Below are positions 1 to 8,213 of a stretch of 64,000 bases of DNA, piece after piece. Source of the DNA: SCUD01 sp963778585. Its GTDB lineage: Bacteria; Pseudomonadota; Gammaproteobacteria; Steroidobacterales; Steroidobacteraceae. The DNA is taken from assembly GCA_963778585.1 (NCBI GenBank), contig CAVZUU010000002.1:186001-250000 (forward strand), given 5' to 3'. Position 1 is the first letter of the stretch. Each line of letters begins with the position of its first letter. Both the position numbers and the translations under genes were made by a program. The notes beneath the pieces were generated by a model. The model saw only the letters and a program-made list of their open reading frames with translations. It was not told the origin of the DNA and made no database searches.

Positions 1-189
1 CCCAAGGGGACACTCGTGCAGACTCCCGACCGCACCGACCAGCTCGCGTACGCCGGCATCGGCGTCCGCGCCTACCTGGCGAGGCGTTTCATCCTGCGCG
101 GTGAATACAAAGAATACGTGGTCTTCACCGACCGCGACGAGAACGAGGAAGCCATCGAATGGAAAATCGGATTCGCATTCTTCTTCTGA
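1..189 (+). CDS. Outer membrane beta-barrel protein, C-terminal fragment
   Basis: The reading frame is open from the first base and ends with a TGA at 187-189, giving the last 62 residues of a protein whose start lies outside the window. The fragment alternates polar and hydrophobic residues and closes with a phenylalanine run (FAFFF), the typical C-terminal signature recognised by the BAM machinery. The next gene starts inside it (31-base overlap), so the two are translationally coupled. The downstream gene is also a barrel protein ending in FF, and the pair resembles the small outer membrane beta-barrel domain family (TIGR04565-like). That family assignment is inferred from general pattern only. 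Confidence 0.7.
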   Translation, partial: PKGTLVQTPDRTDQLAYAGIGVRAYLARRFILRGEYKEYVVFTDRDENEEAIEWKIGFAFFF

Positions 190-839
190 CCGGCCTGCTC
201 GCGATCGCCGGCTGCTCGCACATGCCGTGGCGCGACGACGAGCCGGCGGAAGGACCCCCTCCCCCGGAGAATGCGGGGGAAACGCCCGTCGTCATCGAGC
301 CGCAAGTGGAGCGGCGCGAGATCAAGCCCGCGAAGATCGACACCGAGAACTGGGAGGCCGGCGCCTATGTCGGGTCGCTCTCGGTCGAAGATTTCGAGGT
401 CAACATCGTCTACGGCGGCCGCATCGCCTACCACATCAATGAGGACTTTTTTGCCGAGGCGATCGCGGGCACGAGCGATGCCGGCCTTTCGAGTTTCGAG
501 CGACTTTCGGGCGGGGCGCCATTATTGACCGACAGTGAGAGGCAATTCACTTATTACAGCCTCGGATTCGGCTGGAATGCGTTGCCGGGCGAGATATTCC
601 TCGGTGGGAAGCGGGCTTACAACAGCGCCGTTTACCTGACGCTCGGCGGGGGCGGAACGCGATTCGCCGGTGGCGATCGCTTCACGCTGACGGCCGGGGC
701 CGGCGCGCGGGTCCTGATCAAGGACTGGCTCGCCGTGCACCTCGACATGCGCGACCACGTGATGGAGATCGACGTCCTGGGCTCGAACAAGACGAGCCAC
801 AATTTCGAGGCGACGCTGTCGCTGACGGCGTTCTTCTGA
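159..839 (+). CDS. Outer membrane beta-barrel lipoprotein
   Basis: A 226-residue protein with an N-terminal signal and lipobox (LAIAGC, Cys at about residue 19), so it should be lipidated. A Pro/Glu-rich linker (residues 25-50) leads into about 170 residues of amphipathic strands ending in LTAFF, an outer membrane barrel terminus. A motif of the type AGAGARV in a loop is consistent with small OmpA/TIGR04565-like barrels. The start overlaps the preceding barrel gene and the stop is 9 bases before the TlpA gene, so it sits in an envelope operon. Function is unknown; a structural or redox-partner role beside TlpA and ApbE is inference. Confidence 0.75.
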   Translation: MENRIRILLLTGLLAIAGCSHMPWRDDEPAEGPPPPENAGETPVVIEPQVERREIKPAKIDTENWEAGAYVGSLSVEDFEVNIVYGGRIAYHINEDFFAEAIAGTSDAGLSSFERLSGGAPLLTDSERQFTYYSLGFGWNALPGEIFLGGKRAYNSAVYLTLGGGGTRFAGGDRFTLTAGAGARVLIKDWLAVHLDMRDHVMEIDVLGSNKTSHNFEATLSLTAFF

Positions 840-848
840 GGAGGCAAC

Positions 849-1358
849 ATGAACCCCATCCGCAGACTTCCGCTGGCCGCGTTCGTCGCGGCGCTCGTGG
901 CGCTCTCCTGGCCCGCGGTCGCGACCGACGGCTCGCCGCCGGCGCCCGAATTCAAGCTCGCGAATCGCGCGGGCGGCGAGCTTTCGCTCGCCGCGCTGAA
1001 GGGCCAGGTCGTCATGATCAATTTCTGGGCAAGCTGGTGCGGACCCTGCCGCCAGGAATTTCCGGCGCTCGACCAGATCTACAGCAAGTACAAGCCGATG
1101 GGCTTCCAGATGATCGCCATCAACGTCGAGTCTGAGAAGGCGGATGCCGAGCGCTTCCTCGGCAAGACACCTGTCAGCTTCCCGATTCTCTTCGATCCGG
1201 ATAACAAGGTCAGCGGCAACTACGGCGTGAGCGCGATGCCGACGACCTTCCTCGTCGACCGCCAGGGCCGGCTGCGCTGGCAGCACCGCGCCTACAAGCC
1301 GGGCGACGAGGCCAAGTACATCGAACAGATCCGCGCCATGCTCCGGGAGAAGTCGTGA
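849..1358 (+). CDS. TlpA-family periplasmic thiol-disulfide oxidoreductase
   Basis: A 169-residue protein with a Sec signal peptide (residues 1-26, ending near AVA) and a thioredoxin-like domain. The redox motif WCGPC sits at residues 63-67 within NFWASWCGPC, and a cis-proline motif (AMPTTF) lies downstream, as expected for TlpA/ResA proteins. Such proteins reduce disulfides or heme-binding cysteines in the periplasm. The gene starts 9 bases after the barrel lipoprotein, and its TGA overlaps the GTG of the following DUF4266 gene. Its likely partner is the small Cys-tailed lipoprotein encoded next; that link is inferred from position. Confidence 0.93.
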   Translation: MNPIRRLPLAAFVAALVALSWPAVATDGSPPAPEFKLANRAGGELSLAALKGQVVMINFWASWCGPCRQEFPALDQIYSKYKPMGFQMIAINVESEKADAERFLGKTPVSFPILFDPDNKVSGNYGVSAMPTTFLVDRQGRLRWQHRAYKPGDEAKYIEQIRAMLREKS

Positions 1359-1584
1359 ACCGCCGGCCCGTCTCCTCGGGGTCGCCCTCCTCCTGCTCGC
1401 GGCCGCCGGCTGCTCGCGCATGCAGCCTTGGGTCAAGCCATACGAGCGCGAGAACATCGCCGACCCGATCATGGCCTGGGACGGCAATCCGATCTCCTCC
1501 TCCTACATGCGCCACGTCTACGAGTCGCGCGAGGGCGCGCGCGGCGCCTCGGGTGCGAGCGGCGGCGGCTGCGGATGCAACTGA
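1355..1584 (+). CDS. DUF4266 small lipoprotein, apparent frameshift near its start
   Basis: The frame ending at TGA 1582-1584 encodes a lipobox (AAAGC), then a body containing PWVKPYERENIADP and MAWDGNP, and a glycine-rich tail finishing GGGCGCN. This is the pattern of DUF4266 proteins. That frame has no ATG/GTG/TTG before the signal sequence. The expected start is the GTG at 1355, which overlaps the TlpA stop but is one frame away. Restoring one base around 1370-1373 would join the GTG to the signal peptide. Without it, the only in-frame start is the ATG at 1420, which would remove the lipoprotein signal. The gene is between TlpA and DUF3570 and overlaps the DUF3570 start by 10 bases. Confidence 0.72.
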
Positions 1585-2705
1585 TCCGCCGCATCGCACT
1601 GCTTTTCCTGCTGCCGCTCACGGCGGTCGCGGGCGTCCTGCCTGAAGACCGCGCCGACCTGATGTACCACTACTATGACGGCGGCGGCGTCACGATCGAC
1701 GGTCCCTCGCTCCTGGTGCGCAAGAAGTTTGCCGAAAAGTATGCGGTGAACGCGAGCTATTACATCGACATGGTCTCGTCGGCGTCGATCGACGTCATCA
1801 CGACCGCGAGCCCCTACGACGAGGAACGGACGCAGTACGGCGTCGGATTCGAATACCTGCGCGGCAAGGTGACCTACGCCGCCTCGTTCAGCAATTCGAG
1901 CGAGAACGACTACGAAGCCGACACGGCGAGCCTCTCGATCAGCCAGGACATGTTCGGCGACCTGACGACCGTTTCGCTCTTTTTCACGCGCGGTTGGGAC
2001 GATGTGACTCGCCGCGGCGACGCGGACTTCGCCGACGAGATCGACCGGCGCATTTACGGCGTCGACGTCTCGCAGGTCGCGACGAAGAGCCTGATCCTCG
2101 GCTTCTCCTTCGAGACAATCTCCGAGGAAGGATTCCTCAACAACCCCTATCGCCAGGTGCGTTTCGTGGACCCGGACGAGGCGCTCGGCTATGCCTACGA
2201 AGCTGAGCGTTACCCGCGCACGCGCACGGGCAACGCCTTGTCGGCGCGGGCGCGCTGGTACCTGCCGTACCGCGCGGCATTCCAGGCGGACTACCGGTTC
2301 TACACCGACACCTGGGACATCCGCTCGCACACCGCGGAAATCGCCTATACCCACCCGCTCGACGACGAATGGACTTTCGACGTCCACTACCGCTTCAATA
2401 CGCAGAACGAGGCGGAGTTCTATTCGGACCTGTTCCCGCGCGAGGACTTCCAGAACTTCCTCGCCCGCGACAAGGAGCTCGCCGCGATGCAGAGCCATAC
2501 GCTCGGCTTCGGCGTTGCCTACGAATTCAAACCGTCGTGGGCCGATTTCCTCGGCAAGGCGGCGATCAACCTCAAGTACGATCGCATCCGTTTCGACTAC
2601 GACAACTTCCGCGACCTGCGCACGACCGGCGTCGCCCCGGGCACCGAACCGCTCTACCAATTCGACGCGGACGTCATCCGCCTATTCTTCTCCGGGTGGT
2701 TCTAG
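1575..2705 (+). CDS. DUF3570 outer membrane beta-barrel protein
   Basis: A 376-residue protein starting at ATG 1575, inside the end of the DUF4266 gene. It has a signal peptide (MQLIRRIALLFLLPLTAVAG), and then the early segment PEDRADLMYHYYDGGGVTI followed by many amphipathic strands, ending in FFSGWF. The layout and terminal aromatic residue indicate an outer membrane barrel, and the early motif with YYDGGG is typical of DUF3570. The family is found beside DUF4266 and ApbE genes. The 3' end overlaps the convergent ApbE gene by 24 bases. The substrate and role are not known. Confidence 0.85.
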   Translation: MQLIRRIALLFLLPLTAVAGVLPEDRADLMYHYYDGGGVTIDGPSLLVRKKFAEKYAVNASYYIDMVSSASIDVITTASPYDEERTQYGVGFEYLRGKVTYAASFSNSSENDYEADTASLSISQDMFGDLTTVSLFFTRGWDDVTRRGDADFADEIDRRIYGVDVSQVATKSLILGFSFETISEEGFLNNPYRQVRFVDPDEALGYAYEAERYPRTRTGNALSARARWYLPYRAAFQADYRFYTDTWDIRSHTAEIAYTHPLDDEWTFDVHYRFNTQNEAEFYSDLFPREDFQNFLARDKELAAMQSHTLGFGVAYEFKPSWADFLGKAAINLKYDRIRFDYDNFRDLRTTGVAPGTEPLYQFDADVIRLFFSGWF

Positions 2706-3662
2706 CCCTTTCGAGTAGACCACCTTTCCCTCGGCGGTGACGACCACCGCATCCACGTCCGGCTGCGTTTCGACCAGGGCGATACCTCGTTCCGGTCCCA
2801 TTATGAAGACGCTCTTGGTCAGACCTTCGGCAAGCGTCGAGGTTGGGGCGATCACGGTGACGCTTCTCACTCCGTGCGGGCTCTTGCCAGTCTTCGGGTC
2901 GATGATGTGGTGGTACCTCACGCCGTCCTCATCGAAAAAGCGCTCGTAGTCACCCGAGGTCGAGATGGCCGAGTCCTCGAGCGGGATTCGCGCAATCACG
3001 CGACTGCGGTCGTCCGGATGGCGAATGCCGACGATCCAGGGCCGGCCGCGCCGGTCGCCGAGGATCCTGCTGTCGCCCCCGGCCGTTACCGTCGCGTTCG
3101 TGATTCCCCGGTCTTTGAGGATCGCAATGGACGAATCGACTGCGTGGCCCTTGGCGATTCCGCCCAGGTCGATGCGGACGCCGGGCTTCAGGTACCGCAC
3201 GGTCGAGGCCGTGGGATCGACTATCACGTGCCGCCAGTTCACGGCGGGCAGCGCCGCCTGGATCTGGGCCTCGGTCGGGTGCTTGTGCTCGCGATAGTCG
3301 TAGAGATAGCCGACGCTCGCGTAGGTAATGTCGAATGCGCCGCCGGACATTTCAGAGAACTCGAGCGCCCGGGAAATCAGCCCGGACAGTTCCGCATCGA
3401 CCTTCACCGGCGCCTGTGGCGCCTCACGGTTGACCCTCGAAAGCTGGCTTTCGGGCTTGAAAACCGACATCAGCTGGTCGATCCGGTGCATCTCCGCGAT
3501 CACCGCGTCGATTGCGGTGGCGCCCACGGCCGGATCCTCGTGCCATACCTCGACCGCGATTCGCGTCCCCATGATCGCTTCCTCACGCGCGTACCACTCG
3601 GCGCGAGCTGGGAAAGTCGACACGAAAAGCAGCGTGACCGCGAATGCGAATCGGCGCATCAT
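2682..3662 (-). CDS. apbE: FAD:protein FMN transferase (ApbE family)
   Basis: The protein has about 326 residues from the ATG at 3662, the start that places a Sec signal peptide (cleaved near ARA/EW) at the N-terminus; a longer start at 3683 exists. ApbE transfers FMN from FAD onto a Ser/Thr of periplasmic or membrane proteins, with Mg2+. The family motifs are present in order: MGTRIAVEV, SRVN, DLGGIAKGHAVD, TAGGDSRI, STSGDYERFF and HHIIDPKTGKSP. The gene is convergent with, and overlaps, the DUF3570 gene. Its acceptor is probably encoded in the adjoining cluster, but no canonical flavinylation protein is visible. Confidence 0.94.
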   Translation of the reverse strand: MMRRFAFAVTLLFVSTFPARAEWYAREEAIMGTRIAVEVWHEDPAVGATAIDAVIAEMHRIDQLMSVFKPESQLSRVNREAPQAPVKVDAELSGLISRALEFSEMSGGAFDITYASVGYLYDYREHKHPTEAQIQAALPAVNWRHVIVDPTASTVRYLKPGVRIDLGGIAKGHAVDSSIAILKDRGITNATVTAGGDSRILGDRRGRPWIVGIRHPDDRSRVIARIPLEDSAISTSGDYERFFDEDGVRYHHIIDPKTGKSPHGVRSVTVIAPTSTLAEGLTKSVFIMGPERGIALVETQPDVDAVVVTAEGKVVYSKGLEPPGEE

Positions 3663-3820
3663 CACGCCCGCAGTGTCGCCCAAGCGGCGCCGCGCTGTCG
3701 AACGCTTCGATGCAGCGTCGCCTAACGGCTACACTAGGGCTTGGCCCCGCGGCGCCCGGAACCTGTCACGATGCGTGCGGTCTGTCCGGGTGGGCACTGA
3801 AACTGAACAGGAATACCGCC

Positions 3821-4618
3821 ATGAAGTTGTTTTCGATGGTCCCGGCCGCGATCCTCTCCACGACGCTGCTGGCGACGCCTGCGGCGGCCGTCACGAAGGA
3901 AGAGGCGATGATCGACCAGTCGATGATCGTCCTGCGCGAACTCCAGGCGATCTCGGACACGCAGATCCCAGATCTGCTGCTGTCGCGCGCCGAGGGAATC
4001 GTCATCCTGCCGGCGAATGTGAAAGTGGGCCTGATCTTCGGCGCCAGCTTTGGCAACGGAGTGATGCTCGTTCGCAATCCCGACCGAAGCTGGAGCAATC
4101 CGGTCTTCGTCTCAACCGGCGGAGGCAGTTGGGGATTCCAGGCCGGCGGACAGGTGTCCGACATCGTGCTGGTCCTGACGACCCGCGACAGCGTCGAAGG
4201 CATCACTGACGGCAAGCTGACGCTCGGCGCGGATGCCTCGGTCGCCGCGGGCCCGGTCGGTCGCCAGGCCAAGGCCTCGACCAGCCTGACTTTCGATTCC
4301 GAGGTCTATGCCTACTCGAAGTCGCAGGGACTGTTCGCCGGCGTATCGCTCGAGGGCAACGGCATCTTCATCGGCAAGAAGGCGAACAAGCGTTTCTATG
4401 ACGGGAAGTCCAGCGCGGCCGAAATCCTTGCGAGCAAGACCCCGCCGCCTGCTCCGGCGCCCGAACTCGTCGCCGAGGTCACGCGCCTGACGACGACCGC
4501 GTCGCAGAGCGTCGCAAGCGAACCGGCTAAGCCCGCGAATCCCGAGGCACCGGCGACCGAAGCGAAGACATATCCGTTGCCGGACCCGGAACCGGGCGCG
4601 GAGCCGGGCGGAACCTAA
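3821..4618 (+). CDS. SYLF-domain lipid-binding protein, secreted
   Basis: A 265-residue protein starting at ATG 3821, which places a signal peptide (MKLFSMVPAAILSTTLLATPAAA) at the N-terminus. Residues from about 30 to 205 form a SYLF (DUF500/Ysc84) domain, recognised by LSRAEGIVILP, GLIFGASFGNGVM, GSWGFQAGGQ and a glycine-rich end with LEGNGIFIG. SYLF domains bind phosphoinositides in eukaryotes; the bacterial versions are periplasmic or envelope proteins of unclear function. A Pro/Ala/Glu-rich tail of about 60 residues follows. It is a stand-alone gene, with the relic of msrA immediately downstream on the other strand. Confidence 0.88.
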   Translation: MKLFSMVPAAILSTTLLATPAAAVTKEEAMIDQSMIVLRELQAISDTQIPDLLLSRAEGIVILPANVKVGLIFGASFGNGVMLVRNPDRSWSNPVFVSTGGGSWGFQAGGQVSDIVLVLTTRDSVEGITDGKLTLGADASVAAGPVGRQAKASTSLTFDSEVYAYSKSQGLFAGVSLEGNGIFIGKKANKRFYDGKSSAAEILASKTPPPAPAPELVAEVTRLTTTASQSVASEPAKPANPEAPATEAKTYPLPDPEPGAEPGGT

Positions 4619-4629
4619 GTCGACTCAAG

Positions 4630-4905
4630 CGTTCGCGCGCCGACATCGCCGCCCTGGCACATGCCTTGCGTCGGGTCATGCGACGCCCAGAAAGTCTTCA
4701 GCAGTTCTGAATAGCCGGCGGCCGTTAATCGCACGCCCGGCAATTCCCGGATGTGGCGCTCGCGCCCCAGAAGCAGCCGGGGCCGAACATCGCGAGCACG
4801 AGGCCGGCCGGAAAGGGCGGCGCCAGGCGTGCCGTTGACGAAATGCTTCTCCGCGACCGGCAGCGGCTAGGCTCGTGCCGGCAGGGCCTCCGCCGGCTGC
4901 GGGCA
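4630..4905 (-). pseudogene. msrA: msrA remnant (peptide methionine sulfoxide reductase), multiply broken
   Basis: Reading the minus strand in three frames recovers consecutive MsrA segments: PVAEKHFVNGTP, then PFPAGLVLAMFGPGCFWGA (with the catalytic GCFWG motif), then ERHIRELPGVRLTAAGYS, and finally ELLKTFWASHDPTQG and QGGDVG. The order is that of MsrA, but at least two frame changes separate the pieces. The conserved stretch that normally lies between the GY(A/T)GG segment and YEELL is missing, and the C-terminal half after the QGND region is gone. This is therefore a decayed gene, not a sequencing slip. It fills the 340-base gap between the SYLF gene and the kinase-like gene. Confidence 0.82.
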
Positions 4906-4957
4906 TCAGGGTCTTGCGGAGCTTCGTGGCCATTGACCTGTCTTACAATCGCCGGTC

Positions 4958-5593
4958 ATGCGCGAGCTCAAGTCGGATCTGTTTGGGACGGTCTGGCAGG
5001 GCAACAAGCCGGGGCGGGAGTTCGTGCTGCGGGACACGACCGCTGCGCCCTGGTGGGCCGCCTGGCTCGCACGCAGGCTTTGCCGGCGCGAAGCGAAGGC
5101 GCTCGCGCGGCTCGACGGTCTTCCGGGAACGCCGCGCCTCCTCGCCGCCGACTGGCGGGGGCTCCGCCGCGAGTGGATCGAAGGCCGGCCCATGCAGGAC
5201 GCAAAGCCGCGAAACGCCGAATACTACCGGGCCGCACGAAGTCTGCTCGCGGCAATGCACCGCCGCGGCATCGCGCACAACGACCTTGCCAAGGAACCGA
5301 ACTGGCTCGTCACGCCGACGGGCAGCCCCGCCCTCGTCGACTTCCAGCTCGCGTTCGTGGCGCCGCGCCGCGGCCGGGTCTTCCGCGCGCTCGCCCGCGA
5401 GGATCTCCGCCACTTACTCAAGCACAAGCGGAGTTATTGCCCCGAATCGCTGACAGCGCGCGAACGCGCAATCCTCGCGAAACCCGCGGCATTCTCGCGA
5501 CTCTGGATGGCGACGGGAAAACCCGTCTACACCTTCGTCACGCGACGCCTCTTCGGCTGGGCCGACCGGGAAGGTGCCGGCGACCGATTCTGA
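4958..5593 (+). CDS. RIO-like/lipopolysaccharide-kinase-like small protein kinase
   Basis: A 211-residue protein resembling the catalytic core of RIO1/Kdo-kinase type small kinases. A hinge-like EWIEG is at residues 72-76, the catalytic loop HNDLAKEPNWL starts at residue 107 (Asp109 as the likely base, Asn114 as the metal ligand), and the metal-binding VDFQLA contains Asp128. The N-terminal lobe is very short and a classical glycine loop is not obvious. No signal peptide is present, so it should be cytoplasmic or peripheral. Target unknown. The next small gene follows after 43 bases on the same strand. Confidence 0.8.
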   Translation: MRELKSDLFGTVWQGNKPGREFVLRDTTAAPWWAAWLARRLCRREAKALARLDGLPGTPRLLAADWRGLRREWIEGRPMQDAKPRNAEYYRAARSLLAAMHRRGIAHNDLAKEPNWLVTPTGSPALVDFQLAFVAPRRGRVFRALAREDLRHLLKHKRSYCPESLTARERAILAKPAAFSRLWMATGKPVYTFVTRRLFGWADREGAGDRF

Positions 5594-5636
5594 TCAAGAA
5601 TTTGGAGGAAGCCGCCGGATTCGCTATCGTTCGCCG

Positions 5637-5891
5637 ATGGCCATCAGCAACGAGCACAACCTGAATTCACGCCCGCCGGCCGTCAAGCCATTCGGAATTC
5701 GCGTCAGCCTGCGTCCCAGCGACCCCTTCACGCGCCTGGTCGGCACGGACTGGCAGAAGCTGCACTGGTTCGCGACGGAACGCGAACGCGACGAAGTGTT
5801 CGAGGATATGTCGCGGCGCCACCCCTACTCGCGCCGCGGCGACGAGCCGTCGGTCGTGTTCGAGAAGATCGCGGAAAACGCGGGACGCTGA
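5637..5891 (+). CDS. Conserved hypothetical small protein (84 aa)
   Basis: An 84-residue soluble protein. The ATG at 5637 is preferred because the upstream frame overlaps the kinase gene and reads as low-complexity Arg-rich sequence. It is charged, with motifs GIRVSLRPSDPF, WFATERERDEVF and a C-terminal DEPSVVFEKI. The composition matches the small 'hypothetical' proteins conserved in gammaproteobacteria, but I recognise no domain. It is convergent with the patatin-barrel gene, 4 bases away, and probably co-transcribed with the upstream kinase-like gene. Confidence 0.65.
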   Translation: MAISNEHNLNSRPPAVKPFGIRVSLRPSDPFTRLVGTDWQKLHWFATERERDEVFEDMSRRHPYSRRGDEPSVVFEKIAENAGR

Positions 5892-5895
5892 AGCC

Positions 5896-8148
5896 TCAGC
5901 GGACACGGCCGAGCAGCAGATACAGGCTCTTGTCGCCGCCCTCACCGAATCCCGCGGCCAGGTAGACGGGTCCCAGGATCGTGTCGAATCCCAGGTAGGC
6001 CGCGCCGTTGACGAGCGCGGAACTCGCGCTCACGTCGCTCCGCCGCTCCCAGACATTGCCGAGTTCAAGCGAGACGCCCAGATACATGGGCACGTCGAAC
6101 AGCCCGTCCTGCCCGCTGCCGATGCGCCGGTTGTAGATCGCGCGCGCGATGCCGAAGTGCGGCCCGCTGATCTCGTCCGGCGATAGCCCGGAGAGATTGA
6201 AGAGGCCGCCCAGCGTGTAGAAGTCCTGCACCTGGTCGGTCGGCCCCGACACGTGAGCGCCGCCCGCGGCCGAGAGGATGAGCGTGTTGCGGCCGCGCGA
6301 GCGCGCGTGCGTCCAGTCGAAGGACACTCGGTCCGCATTCGACTCGGCGCCGAGGCCCTCGCGCGGGCCGTTCCACTCCAGGGTGAACAGCTCCCCGTGC
6401 CGCGGAAAATACACGTCGTCCAGCAGGTCGACGCTGAAGCGCGCGAGCAACTCGCCGCGATCGAAGCGCGTCCGGGGCGGCAGGTTCGGGTCGTCCGGAT
6501 CACCGACCAGGAGGTAGCGATTGCCTTCACCAACGATGATGCCCCCGCGCAGCTCGCCCCAGCTGCCGAATTCCCGGCCGACGTCGAACTCGACCTGGCT
6601 GTTGCGGACGCGATAGGTCGCGAGCCGATTGCCATCCGCGAAGATCTCGAGATTCTGCCGCTCGTTGAGCAGGCTCGGGACGACGAACCAGTTCGAGGTG
6701 TAGCCGATCGGCTGGTAGAACTCGGTCTCGAAGCGCGGGTTCTCGCCGACCTGGAGATCGGTCTGCCATTCGGCGCCGTATCGGTTGACCTCCGTCACCT
6801 GGGCGCGCACGCCGGCATTGAAGCTGTTGCCGCCTTCGAAGTCGTCCTGCAGTTCGAGCCCGAAGCGCAGGAAGTTCGGCCCCCAGCTCTTGCGCCGCGC
6901 GCTCACTTCGATGCCGGTCAACACGCCGTCGCGGACCAGACGATAGTCGAGCGCTTCGAAGTTGTCGCTGCCATAGAAATGCGAGAGTCGTTCGTCCATC
7001 TCCTCCGGATCGAGCGGCTGCCCGAGCACGGGCCCAAGCTCTGCCTGGATCCGGTCGCTGTATCGCTCGGAGCGCCGGTCGGTCCGCACGAAGTGCACGA
7101 CAACCTCGGATTTCTCTGTCGCGCTGCGCGCGGCGAGGTATTGCTGCCAACGCGTCTCGTCGAGGGCGACTCGAGCGAGCCGCTCGGCATTGGCGCGGGT
7201 CGCCACGAGGCCGAGGCCGATCGTGCGGTCTGCCGCGGCGAAGTCCGTGGATTGGAGATTTCCCAGGTCGGGTTCGATCAGGAAGTCGTCGACCGTCAGG
7301 AGTCCACGCTGTCGCTGGGTCTCGCGCCGCATCATGAGCGTGATCGCCTGATTTGATATGGCGAGCGCCGAAGTCAGAGCTTTCCGGCCGACCGGCTGAA
7401 AGCCGACATCGACGGCGATCACGATGTCTACGCCCATCGCCTTCGCGACGTCCACGGGCAGGTTTTCGACCAGTCCGCCGTCCACCAGCAGCCGGCCGTC
7501 GATCTCGACGGGCGCGAATACGCCGGGCGCCGACAAGCTCGCACGCATCGCCGACGTCAGATCGCCACCTTCGAGCACGACGCGTTCTCCGGTCTCGAGG
7601 TCTGCGGCGATCGCGCGAAACGGAGTCGGCAGCTCGTCGAAGTCTCCGATCGAGGCGACCGGCAGCGTTTCGAGCCTGAGCGTCTGCGTGAGTCTTTGGC
7701 CCTGGATCAAGCCGCGCGGGACACGGAAGTTGCCCGACTGGATGCCGAGCGGAAAGCGGACAAGAAATTCCCGGTCGTCCTGCTTGCGACGGAAATTGAG
7801 CGTGTCCCGCGCCGGTCGGTCGCGAAACGCGATGCTCCAGTCGATTCCGCGCACGAACTTGTCGATCTCGGCCGCCGTCTTGCCGGACGCGTAAAGTCCG
7901 CCCACGACCGCACCCATGCTGGTGCCGGCGATCGCGTCGACCGGAATGCGCTGCTCTTCGAGGGCCTGTAGGACACCGACATGCGCAAGGCCGCGCGAGC
8001 CGCCGCCCGAGAGGACGAGCCCAATGCGGGGGCGTTCCATCGGCGCGGCCGGCTCCGGCTCCGACTCAGCTGCCACGGCCGCACCGACCTGCAGGACAAC
8101 GAGAAAGCAGCCGAAAGAAGCCAGGACGCGGAGCATGGGGGAGTTCAT
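5896..8148 (-). CDS. Patatin-like phospholipase fused to an outer membrane barrel (PlpD type)
   Basis: A 750-residue protein with a signal peptide (residues 1-27), a patatin domain (about 40-330), a POTRA-like segment and a C-terminal BamA/Omp85-type barrel, the layout of type Vd autotransporters such as PlpD. Catalytic elements are visible: the oxyanion loop SGGGSRG (48-54), the nucleophile elbow GTSMG with Ser77, and the DGG motif with Asp223. Family members hydrolyse phospholipids at the cell surface or after release. It is monocistronic and divergent from the TonB receptor gene, with a 65-base shared intergenic region. Confidence 0.92.
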   Translation of the reverse strand: MNSPMLRVLASFGCFLVVLQVGAAVAAESEPEPAAPMERPRIGLVLSGGGSRGLAHVGVLQALEEQRIPVDAIAGTSMGAVVGGLYASGKTAAEIDKFVRGIDWSIAFRDRPARDTLNFRRKQDDREFLVRFPLGIQSGNFRVPRGLIQGQRLTQTLRLETLPVASIGDFDELPTPFRAIAADLETGERVVLEGGDLTSAMRASLSAPGVFAPVEIDGRLLVDGGLVENLPVDVAKAMGVDIVIAVDVGFQPVGRKALTSALAISNQAITLMMRRETQRQRGLLTVDDFLIEPDLGNLQSTDFAAADRTIGLGLVATRANAERLARVALDETRWQQYLAARSATEKSEVVVHFVRTDRRSERYSDRIQAELGPVLGQPLDPEEMDERLSHFYGSDNFEALDYRLVRDGVLTGIEVSARRKSWGPNFLRFGLELQDDFEGGNSFNAGVRAQVTEVNRYGAEWQTDLQVGENPRFETEFYQPIGYTSNWFVVPSLLNERQNLEIFADGNRLATYRVRNSQVEFDVGREFGSWGELRGGIIVGEGNRYLLVGDPDDPNLPPRTRFDRGELLARFSVDLLDDVYFPRHGELFTLEWNGPREGLGAESNADRVSFDWTHARSRGRNTLILSAAGGAHVSGPTDQVQDFYTLGGLFNLSGLSPDEISGPHFGIARAIYNRRIGSGQDGLFDVPMYLGVSLELGNVWERRSDVSASSALVNGAAYLGFDTILGPVYLAAGFGEGGDKSLYLLLGRVR

Positions 8149-8213
8149 CGGGTCCGCCAGATGTTAGCACGGGCGCGAGGGCTGGCCGTTCGCGCGACTC
8201 TATAATCGGATGC

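Noticed and set aside
3720..3726. GCCTAAC resembling an integron core site
   Set aside because: No partner GTTRRRY or inner boxes within 200 bases, and no cassette-like gene; a heptamer of this type can occur by chance.
4933..4949. TTGACC followed by TACAAT just before the RIO-like kinase gene
   Set aside because: The spacing between the two hexamers is only about five bases, far from the 16-18 of a sigma70 promoter.
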